From Sphingobacteriaceae bacterium (GTDB lineage Bacteria; Bacteroidota; Bacteroidia; B-17B0; Aurantibacillaceae): DNA of 28,256 nt. Numbering within the stretch: the stretch's first letter is position 1; every line of letters starts with the position of its first letter. Location of the stretch: positions 3,509 to 31,764 of the forward strand of contig JAHEYE010000028.1 of the NCBI GenBank assembly GCA_023251695.1, written 5' to 3'. This document shows positions 9,188-15,620 of the stretch, piece by piece. The notes beneath the pieces are model-generated. The model made no database searches. It was not told the DNA's origin and saw nothing but the letters and a program-made list of their open reading frames with translations. The translations under genes were made by a program, and so were the position numbers.

Positions 9188-10024
9188 TTATTTGTTATTA
9201 ACCTTGCCTGTACTTTCAGAGATCTTGTTTTTCTGAGCTACCTGCTGGGGATTTGAGTAAATAGTAAATTTATTAGTGCGGCAAAAAGCCATTAGTGTTA
9301 TGCCTGATTCCTGTGCGTAATCAACCGCTAATGATGACGGTGCTGATACCGATGCCAGAAAAGGAATGTTAGCAGATCTGGCTTTACTTACGATTTCATA
9401 AGAAATACGTCCGCTCACTGTTATACATTTCGCCTGATTTATTTTTTTTGAATTAATAAGGTGACCGATTGCTTTATCAACGGCGTTATGTCTCCCGATA
9501 TCTTCACGGATGCAAATAAGATCTCCGTTAATTGTAAAAGCTCCGGCTGCATGTGTTCCGCCCGATTGTTTAAATGTTTCTTGCTGAAGACTTACTTTAT
9601 GAAACATCTGTTCGATATTATCAGGATTGAGGAGGTCTGAATTATTCACTTTCTCAAATTCCAGACCTTCAAGGTCAGTTTTTCCGCAAACACCGCAGGA
9701 AGAAGCAGAGATGACATTTCTTTTGCCTGCAAAATCTTTTAAAATTAATTTTTCAGGAACGGTAACATTAACTGCTGTGATATAACCGGATTCGTCTTTT
9801 GTAATTACGTCTATGTGCAAAGGATGATCCACGTCCCTGATAATATTTTCAGTAAACAACAAACCGCGCACTAGATCCATTTCACTACCGGGAGTTTGCA
9901 TAGTTACCGTAAACGGAACTTCGTTGATGGAAATACTCAAGGCAACTTCAATTGCCAGAACATCTTCCACCTTCGAAAATTTCCCGCCTTGGTAAAATAA
10001 ACCGCGGTAGTCTGCTATATTCAT
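9188..10024 (-). CDS. fdhD: Formate dehydrogenase maturation sulfurtransferase FdhD
   Basis: The 278-residue protein matches FdhD, which passes sulfur from a cysteine desulfurase to the Mo/W-bis-pterin cofactor, a step needed for formate dehydrogenase activity. Visible signatures are the sulfur-carrying Cys110-x-x-Cys113 in SSCGVCGK, the SGGTHAAGAF segment, REDIGRHNAVDKAIG and the SGRISYEIVSKA strand-helix. The C-terminal 20 residues are polar and probably disordered. The gene lies between fhs (5 bp) and the NuoE/NuoF-type subunit (2 bp), so the maturase and its client are produced together. Start ATG at 10022-10024. No molybdopterin biosynthesis genes are in the window; they must be elsewhere. 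Confidence 0.96.
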   Translation of the reverse strand: MNIADYRGLFYQGGKFSKVEDVLAIEVALSISINEVPFTVTMQTPGSEMDLVRGLLFTENIIRDVDHPLHIDVITKDESGYITAVNVTVPEKLILKDFAGKRNVISASSCGVCGKTDLEGLEFEKVNNSDLLNPDNIEQMFHKVSLQQETFKQSGGTHAAGAFTINGDLICIREDIGRHNAVDKAIGHLINSKKINQAKCITVSGRISYEIVSKARSANIPFLASVSAPSSLAVDYAQESGITLMAFCRTNKFTIYSNPQQVAQKNKISESTGKVNNK

Positions 10025-10029
10025 TGTTG

Positions 10030-11715
10030 TTAAGATAATCCAGTTATTTTTCCGTTAGCATCAATATCCATACCTTCAGAAGCAGGGACGGCAGGTAATC
10101 CCGGCATCCTCATCATTTCCCCTAAAATTGGGATAACAAATCCTGCACCTGCTGCAAATTCAAATTCACGGACAGTGATACTGAAATTCCTTGGTCGCCC
10201 GATCTTTGATTCATTATCGGAAAAAGATTTTTGAGTCTTAGCCATACATACGGGCATTTTATCATAGCCTAATTCTTTAATGGTTTTTAAACCTGCACGT
10301 GCTGCTGCTGTATACTCAATGTTATCTGCTCCGTAAATTTCTGTAGCAATTGTCTTAATTTTTTCTTCGATCGATAAATTCCAATCGTAAAGCGGTTTGA
10401 ATTTATTTTTACCGCTTTCAATAACTTCCACAACAGCTTTAGCTAAATCTAAAGTGCCATCTCCGCCTTTAGCCCAACATTCGCTTAGTACACACTTTAC
10501 ACCTTTCGCCGAACATTGTGCAATGATGTAATCTGTTTCCTCTTTCGTATCGCTGATAAAACTATTGATAGCAACCACAGGTGATATTCCGAATTTCATG
10601 CAATTCTCTATATGTTTTTCGAGATTTTCAAATCCTTTCTTCACACGCTCTATGCTTGGGGTATTGTATTCTTCTTTTTTGGCTCCTCCATGATGGCGTA
10701 ATGCGCGGACAGTAGCAACCAGAACAATTGCATCCGGCGCTAAATTACCATAGCCACATTTAATATTCATGAATTTTTCAGCTCCCAAATCAGCACCAAA
10801 TCCTGCTTCTGTCACTACGTAATCACCAAGAGATAGTCCCATTTTCGTAGCAATGATGGTGTTAGTTCCCTGAGCGATATTGGCAAATGGTCCGCCATGT
10901 AAAATCGCAGGATTTCCTTCGAGTGTTTGTACTAAATTAGGTTTAATCGCATCTTTCAATAGTATCGCCATTGCACCTTGTGCGTTCAGATCTCTTGCGT
11001 AAATTGCTTTTTTATCAAAAGTAAATCCAACGAAAATATTTCCGAGCTTGGTTTTAAGCTCTTCGAAATTCTTTGACATGCAAAGAATGGCCATCACTTC
11101 AGAAGCAGGGGTGATATTAAACCCATCTTGCCGCGGAATACCATTAGCTGTGCCGCCTAAACCAATTACGATATCACGCAGCGAACGGTCGTTCATATCC
11201 ATTACACGTTTCCATTTGATAGTGCGCGGATCGATATTGAGATTCCGGGTTTTACTCTGAATGTTATTGTCAATTAATGCAGCTAATAAATTATTTGCTT
11301 TTTCAATAGCGTTGAAATCACCGGTAAAATGAAGATTAATATCTTCCATTGGAATCACCTGCGAAAATCCTCCGCCGGCGGCACCACCCTTTATTCCAAA
11401 TACAGGCCCCAATGATGGCTCCCGTAAAACTACAATGGTCTTTTTACCAATCTTATTCATTCCTTCAGTAAGTCCGATAGAAGTTGTTGTTTTCCCTTCA
11501 CCTGCAGGAGTAGGACTGATAGCAGTAACTAAAACTAATTTTGCTTTCTTTATCTTATCTTCATTAATAAGCGTGAGAGGTAATTTAGCTTTGTATTTTC
11601 CATAATGCTCGAGATCATCAACACTGATATTAATTTTTTTAGCAATATTATTAATGTGATCGATCTTTGCACTCTGTGCGATTTCAAGGTCAGATAAAAC
11701 TTTAGCAACTGCCAT
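10030..11715 (-). CDS. fhs: Formate-tetrahydrofolate ligase
   Basis: The 561-residue enzyme makes 10-formyl-tetrahydrofolate from formate, tetrahydrofolate and ATP in the cytoplasm. The P-loop TPAGEGKTTT (69-78) is intact, followed by LREPSLGPVFGIKGGAAGGG and the long family-specific core; its length is close to the usual 555-560. It is the first gene of the minus-strand operon and lies 5 bp before fdhD. Together with formate dehydrogenase it lets formate be either captured into the one-carbon pool or oxidised to CO2 with NADH, depending on conditions. The direction cannot be decided from the sequence. A TTGA-N6-TCAA palindrome and a near-consensus -7 box lie upstream (see separate entries). 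Confidence 0.98.
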   Translation of the reverse strand: MAVAKVLSDLEIAQSAKIDHINNIAKKINISVDDLEHYGKYKAKLPLTLINEDKIKKAKLVLVTAISPTPAGEGKTTTSIGLTEGMNKIGKKTIVVLREPSLGPVFGIKGGAAGGGFSQVIPMEDINLHFTGDFNAIEKANNLLAALIDNNIQSKTRNLNIDPRTIKWKRVMDMNDRSLRDIVIGLGGTANGIPRQDGFNITPASEVMAILCMSKNFEELKTKLGNIFVGFTFDKKAIYARDLNAQGAMAILLKDAIKPNLVQTLEGNPAILHGGPFANIAQGTNTIIATKMGLSLGDYVVTEAGFGADLGAEKFMNIKCGYGNLAPDAIVLVATVRALRHHGGAKKEEYNTPSIERVKKGFENLEKHIENCMKFGISPVVAINSFISDTKEETDYIIAQCSAKGVKCVLSECWAKGGDGTLDLAKAVVEVIESGKNKFKPLYDWNLSIEEKIKTIATEIYGADNIEYTAAARAGLKTIKELGYDKMPVCMAKTQKSFSDNESKIGRPRNFSITVREFEFAAGAGFVIPILGEMMRMPGLPAVPASEGMDIDANGKITGLS

Positions 11716-11764
11716 AAAAAGGGGTTTAAGTGAATTATAACTTTTTACCTAAAAATTGGTTCTA

Positions 11765-11772
11765 CCAAAATA
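11765..11772 (-). promoter_or_regulatory. Imperfect -7 box for fhs operon
   Basis: On the minus strand this reads TATTTTGG, one mismatch from the Bacteroidota -7 consensus TAnnTTTG, about 50 nt before the fhs ATG. No clear -33 TTTG was found, which would suit an activator-dependent promoter. Confidence 0.25.
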
Positions 11773-11793
11773 AGAAATTTCCAGCGGAAGTCC

Positions 11794-11807
11794 TTGATTT
11801 ATTTCAA
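11794..11807. promoter_or_regulatory. Possible Crp/Fnr-family operator upstream of fhs
   Basis: TTGATTTATTTCAA is TTGA-N6-TCAA, the core symmetry of Fnr/Crp-family sites. Its centre lies about 41 bp upstream of a start site inferred from the -7-like box at 11765-11772, the position used by class II activators. The Crp-family protein at 18400-18960 is a candidate binder. Chance occurrence in AT-rich DNA is possible. Confidence 0.35.
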
Positions 11808-12061
11808 ATCATTCGCTTTAGCAATTCTTGCTAATCTGCCTGAAAATTGCACCAAATTTCACTTTTGGGAAAGAATAAATTTTCAACCAAAGTATAAGCA
11901 TGTTCCCCTAAAACTTATTAAGAGTAATCAAAAAAGTGGACGATCCAGACCTCTTCCTTTAAGAAGTAATACTTTCGGTAAATATCGTAAATATTTGATT
12001 ATTAATATGTTAATATACTTTTTTTCGAAACCTAAAATAGATTTAAATAATGTATAATTCT

Positions 12062-12069
12062 TATATTTG
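12062..12069 (+). promoter_or_regulatory. -7 box for the porin/PP2C operon
   Basis: TATATTTG matches TAnnTTTG exactly, 56 nt before the porin ATG. A weak -33-like TTTA lies at 12042-12045, about 16 nt upstream of the box. Confidence 0.4.
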
Positions 12070-12125
12070 AGAAAGCGGGTTTATGACTTGGATCATTGTT
12101 TAATTGAATCCGCTTAATTTGAAAC

Positions 12126-13148
12126 ATGAGAATTAGGTTACTTTTTATAATTTTTCTTAGTTGTATTTTCAATCTACACAGTCAGGTTAAAGATAAGACC
12201 ACTATACGGGGGTTTATTGATATTGGCAGCAGCTACGATATGGAAAAGGAAAGGGTCAATTTTCAATTTGGTGAGCAGGATCTGTTTATTACATCGGACT
12301 TGAGTGATAAAATTTCTTTTTTGGGCGAATCCGTGTTAAAATACAGTCCCACTTCCCCAACTAAATTCGACATAAGTTTAGAGCGTGCTATTTTCAAGTA
12401 CAACTATTATAAGAATCATAATTTCTTCGCAGGCAAAGTACATACCGCACTTAATTACTGGAATGATACCTATCACCATGGCCGTTTATTTTTCCCAACG
12501 GTTGGCAGACCAGAGCTTTTTAACCAGAATATTATTCCATTGCACACTACAGGAATGGGCCTTTCAGGACAAAATCTTGGTAACTGGAAATTCGGTTATA
12601 CAATTATGATTGGAAACGGATTAGGCTCTACTGATTTGGCCGATAACAATGCTGAAAAATGCTTCGTTTTCGCTTTACATTTTAAACCAATTGACGGACT
12701 CAGGATTGGTGGTTCCGGTTATTTTGACAAAATTGACGGAGTGGTTCATAATCATGGTGGGGGAGTAACGCAGGTTCATAATGTAAGACAGGGAATTTAT
12801 TCGGGATCGATTGCCTATTTTAAAAAGAAATTTGAATTTTTGGCAGAGGCATCTTCCTGTCAAAATTCTACCGACTCAATTGGTGTAAAAACAACTTACG
12901 CGATGTATGTATATGCCGGATTCCGAATTAAGGATATGTTTGTGCCTTATGTAAGATACGATAACGTTGATTATGAAAAAGGAGAAATGTATTTCACTAA
13001 TTCGAATACGGAAGCATTTTGCGGAGGTTTAAGATACGAAATTAATTATCTGGCCTCGGTGAAACTTGAGTACCAGTATAAAAAAACAGGGACCACAAGT
13101 CTGGCATTTACTAATAATATTTTTCTTCAGATTGCAATAGGATTTTAG
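12126..13148 (+). CDS. Outer-membrane porin-like beta-barrel protein
   Basis: The 340-residue protein has a signal peptide (about 1-19, ending LHSQ). Alternating-polarity strands separated by polar loops follow, and the last residue is Phe, the classic outer-membrane barrel signature (IAIGF). Loops contain His-rich stretches such as HNHGGG. I cannot assign a specific porin family with certainty; it resembles small Bacteroidota porin-like proteins. The gene opens an operon: the next gene's ATG begins directly after its TAG with no gap. The neighbour is a PstS-like periplasmic protein, which suggests that this barrel admits the ligand read by the downstream sensor phosphatase. That role is inferred from context. 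Confidence 0.75.
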   Translation: MRIRLLFIIFLSCIFNLHSQVKDKTTIRGFIDIGSSYDMEKERVNFQFGEQDLFITSDLSDKISFLGESVLKYSPTSPTKFDISLERAIFKYNYYKNHNFFAGKVHTALNYWNDTYHHGRLFFPTVGRPELFNQNIIPLHTTGMGLSGQNLGNWKFGYTIMIGNGLGSTDLADNNAEKCFVFALHFKPIDGLRIGGSGYFDKIDGVVHNHGGGVTQVHNVRQGIYSGSIAYFKKKFEFLAEASSCQNSTDSIGVKTTYAMYVYAGFRIKDMFVPYVRYDNVDYEKGEMYFTNSNTEAFCGGLRYEINYLASVKLEYQYKKTGTTSLAFTNNIFLQIAIGF

Positions 13149-13619
13149 ATGAGGTTATTTAAGAACATAGCATTTATTTTACTTGGTGGCTTCCTACTGA
13201 TGTTTTTTTCCTTTACCCCGGAAGAACAATTTAATGACCCACAAACAGATGGCGGGTTGGCTGTAGTTGTAAATTCGAAAGGTGCTCCTGCTGAAATGCC
13301 TCTTTCAAAGCTTAAAATAATTTTAAAAGGAGAACAGCAGCGTTGGAAAGACGGTTCCAAAATCACACTTGCTTTGATGAAAACATCAACCGGCGTTGGT
13401 GAAGATATGGCAAAACGGATTTTCGGAATGACATCGAAAGAGCTTAATAAATATTTTTTGTCGCAGGTTTTTCAGGGCAAAATGAGTTCACCACAGTTTT
13501 TCGATTCGGAAGAAGATTTGCTTAAGTACATCAAAAACAATGATGGTGCTATTGGTGTTACCAGTTTTAAAAATGCCTCGGGGACAACCATAACAGTAGA
13601 TGGCAAAAAAGCAATATAA
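13149..13619 (+). CDS. Small PstS-like periplasmic substrate-binding protein
   Basis: The 156-residue product has a hydrophobic export segment (about 5-22). A core follows that resembles the N-terminal lobe of phosphate-type periplasmic binding proteins: a VVVNSKGAP strand, the LSKLKIILKGEQQRWKDGS pattern (52-70), a T-S-T-G-V segment at 79-83 and a DGAIGV strand (132-137). It is roughly half the size of a full PstS, so it is a one-lobe or compact version. No transporter permease or ATPase is near, which argues for a sensing or ligand-presenting role rather than uptake. It abuts the porin gene (0 bp) and overlaps the phosphatase gene by 20 bp, so the three proteins are very probably made together. 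Confidence 0.78.
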   Translation: MRLFKNIAFILLGGFLLMFFSFTPEEQFNDPQTDGGLAVVVNSKGAPAEMPLSKLKIILKGEQQRWKDGSKITLALMKTSTGVGEDMAKRIFGMTSKELNKYFLSQVFQGKMSSPQFFDSEEDLLKYIKNNDGAIGVTSFKNASGTTITVDGKKAI

Positions 13620-15132
13620 TTCAGGATTCTCTTTTAAACTTATTACCGTACGCAATAAAATTATTGCTGTTGTTATTGGCATTATTCTGGTTTTTGCGCC
13701 CTTTATCTTCATTTACTTTCCGAACAAGCAAAAAGATTTATTGGTTGATAGCTATAACAACGAAGTAAAAAACATAGCGGCTACAGTAGGTTTGGGTGTT
13801 AACGTCGCCCTTATTGAACAAAATTTCAGCGGTGTTGAAATGGCAATGCAATTCGCTAAGTCGGATGAACGTCTAACTTTTATTGCGCTGATTCAGGTGG
13901 ACACCCTCGAAAAAATTCCAGGTAAGGCCGTCAAATTAAAAAAGACAGCATTTAGTATTTATCCACAGGAATACAAGTTGGATCCGGAAATAAAAACTTC
14001 AGATAAAATTATAGTTAAAGAATCAGACATTAAATCTGAAATTCTGAACGGTAAAGTTTTAGTAGGTTTCTCAACGAAATCGATTCAGAATAACATTCAC
14101 AATGTAAAAGTCACCTCTTTTATCGGTAGTTTTTTTATTTCGCTCTTAAGTATCATTGTTGGTTTTCTTCTGGCAAGAAATATTTCAAATCCGATTTTGA
14201 AATTACGGAATGCGCATTTAAAAGTGGGCGAAGGTGATTTGCAGCAACATGTTGTTGTAAATTCAAAAGATGAAATTGGGGATTTGGCCGTATCCTTTAA
14301 TCAAATGGTTCAGCAATTAGATAAATCAGAAAAATTACTCCAGTTGCAAAAGAACAGAATAGAAGAGAAAAATAAGGAAATGATTGACAGTATTTCGTAT
14401 GCAAAACGTATTCAGTACTCATTATTGGCAAAAGAAGATACACTCCGGAAAAAGTTTCCTGATCATTTTATTTTCTTTCGTCCTAAAGATATTGTAAGCG
14501 GTGATTTTTATTGGGGAGCCGAATTAAATAACGGTCAGTTTGCTTTGGTTATTGCGGACAGCACCGGGCATGGTGTACCTGGAGCGATTATGAGTATGTT
14601 GAATATTTCCTGTTTAAATGAAGCCGTTGTGTCGCTCCGGTTAGTATCACCATCCGATATTCTCACCTATACAAGATCTAAAGTCATACATCATCTTTCG
14701 CAGGACGGAAGTTTTGAAGGAGGAAAAGATGGTATGGATTGTTGCCTCATGTGTTTTGATATTAAGGGGAAGCTACTCACGTATGCGGCGGCAAATAACG
14801 CAATTTGGATTGTCAGGGAAAATTACCTGATAGAATTAGAACCGGATAAAATGCCGGTTGGTAAGCATCAAAAAGACTCGGTACCTTTTTCACAGCGCAC
14901 TATTGATTTGAAGAAGGACGATATGGTATATGCTTTTACCGATGGTATGGCAGATCAATTCGGTGGTCCGAAAGGAAAAAAGTTCATGTATAAACAATTG
15001 AAGCAATTACTAATTAATGTTGCCCGGTTACCTATGCAGGAGCAAAAAGAGGCAATAATGACAGCGTTTCTCGATTGGAAGGGTGATGTAGATCAGGTGG
15101 ATGATATTACACTGATGGGTGTGCGTATTTAA
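13600..15132 (+). CDS. Membrane HAMP-PP2C (SpoIIE/RsbU/SiaA-type) serine/threonine phosphatase
   Basis: The 510-residue protein has helix TM1 (about 20-40), a periplasmic Cache-like domain (41-171), TM2 (about 172-192), HAMP (about 189-243), a coiled-coil switch linker with DSISYAKRIQ (262-272; nt 14356-14439 for the wider linker) and a PP2C domain (about 281-510). Metal-site motifs are intact: SGDFYWG with Asp302, IADSTGHGVPGAIMSM with Asp320, FTDGMADQFGG with Asp448, and DQVDDITLMG with Asp501/502. Such enzymes dephosphorylate STAS-like or SiaC-like antagonists in response to an envelope signal. The SiaC-family gene follows 66 bp downstream, which makes it the likely substrate. The start ATG lies inside the preceding gene (20 bp overlap). 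The linker lacks the LP[TS] element that the tail-only sensors in this window carry; it reads SLLAKED instead. Confidence 0.93.
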   Translation: MAKKQYNSGFSFKLITVRNKIIAVVIGIILVFAPFIFIYFPNKQKDLLVDSYNNEVKNIAATVGLGVNVALIEQNFSGVEMAMQFAKSDERLTFIALIQVDTLEKIPGKAVKLKKTAFSIYPQEYKLDPEIKTSDKIIVKESDIKSEILNGKVLVGFSTKSIQNNIHNVKVTSFIGSFFISLLSIIVGFLLARNISNPILKLRNAHLKVGEGDLQQHVVVNSKDEIGDLAVSFNQMVQQLDKSEKLLQLQKNRIEEKNKEMIDSISYAKRIQYSLLAKEDTLRKKFPDHFIFFRPKDIVSGDFYWGAELNNGQFALVIADSTGHGVPGAIMSMLNISCLNEAVVSLRLVSPSDILTYTRSKVIHHLSQDGSFEGGKDGMDCCLMCFDIKGKLLTYAAANNAIWIVRENYLIELEPDKMPVGKHQKDSVPFSQRTIDLKKDDMVYAFTDGMADQFGGPKGKKFMYKQLKQLLINVARLPMQEQKEAIMTAFLDWKGDVDQVDDITLMGVRI

Positions 15133-15198
15133 TTTCTTTTTGCTTGTTCCGAAAAAAAAATGCATTTTTATAACGGATTTAAATCAGGGTAACATTTT

Positions 15199-15576
15199 AT
15201 GAAAAATTATGTAATATCGGCCGAAAGAAAAACACCCGAAATTGTATTTAAAGCAAATGGTGAGCTTAGAATTACAGGAAATTCACGTCCTGAAGACGGA
15301 AAAAATTTCTTCAAGCCGGCTTTCGAATGGATTGAAGAGTTTAAAGAATTTAGTCCCAACAACATTAATCTGACCCTTGATTTGGATTATGTGAATTCGG
15401 TAAGTGTGCGTATTCTTCTAACCATGCTACAAACCCTTAATGGTATTCTTGAGGATAAAAAAGCATTCATAGTGATTTGGAAGTACGATAAAAACGATTT
15501 GGATATGCTTGATCAGGGAAAAATTCTGGAGAAGAGCCTGAATCATACGTTTGAGTTTCATGAAAAAGACGTCTAG
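15199..15576 (+). CDS. SiaC-family (DUF1987) regulatory phosphoprotein
   Basis: The 125-residue cytoplasmic protein matches the SiaC/DUF1987 pattern: KTPEI near the N-terminus, a G-x-L-x-I-T-G-x-S-x-P-E turn (21-32), FFKPAFEWIEEF (37-48), the Y-V-N-S-V-S segment (64-69) and WKYDKNDLDMLDQG near the end. The family has a STAS-like fold and is controlled by phosphorylation on a Ser/Thr in the N-T/S position; Ser67 (or Ser69) is the equivalent here. In the Pseudomonas SiaABCD pathway a PP2C enzyme (SiaA) and a kinase (SiaB) set this state, and unphosphorylated SiaC activates a diguanylate cyclase. Here the SiaA-like enzyme is next door, but no SiaB-type kinase or diguanylate cyclase is in the window. 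The real output partner is unknown. Confidence 0.88.
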   Translation: MKNYVISAERKTPEIVFKANGELRITGNSRPEDGKNFFKPAFEWIEEFKEFSPNNINLTLDLDYVNSVSVRILLTMLQTLNGILEDKKAFIVIWKYDKNDLDMLDQGKILEKSLNHTFEFHEKDV

Positions 15577-15595
15577 TAATTATATTCAAAGAGCT

Positions 15596-15614
15596 AAACC
15601 GTTAAACGGTTTTT
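15596..15614 (+). terminator. Rho-independent terminator after the SiaC gene
   Basis: A 6-bp stem AAACCG/CGGTTT with a 5-nt TTAAA loop is followed by a short T run. It lies 20 bp after the SiaC-family stop and closes the porin-PstS-PP2C-SiaC operon. The run ends 7 nt before the TTG start of the next gene. Confidence 0.7.
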
Positions 15615-15620
15615 AAAAAA

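Larger units (their letters stand above)
11716..12125. other. 410-bp divergent intergenic region between fhs and the porin operon
   Basis: The region must hold promoters for both the formate operon (leftward) and the porin/PP2C operon (rightward). I see a TTGA-N6-TCAA palindrome at 11794-11807 and an imperfect -7 box at 11765-11772 facing fhs, and a TATATTTG box at 12062-12069 facing the porin gene. Short AT-rich repeats lie around 11975-12015, including AAATAT-CGTA-AATATTT-like symmetry, without a clear meaning. An 87-codon open frame beginning with TTG inside the palindrome has no recognisable protein features. No riboswitch or tRNA fold was recognised. Confidence 0.6.

Noticed and set aside
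11794..12057. An 87-codon open frame in the fhs/porin intergenic region
   Set aside because: It starts with TTG inside the operator-like palindrome, covers the divergent promoter region and shows no recognisable domain, signal peptide or coupling to a neighbour.
15546..15553. TACGTTTG as the promoter of the PLD gene
   Set aside because: It lies inside siaC coding sequence and a terminator separates it from the PLD start; a chance match is as likely. It is kept only as a remark in a finding.
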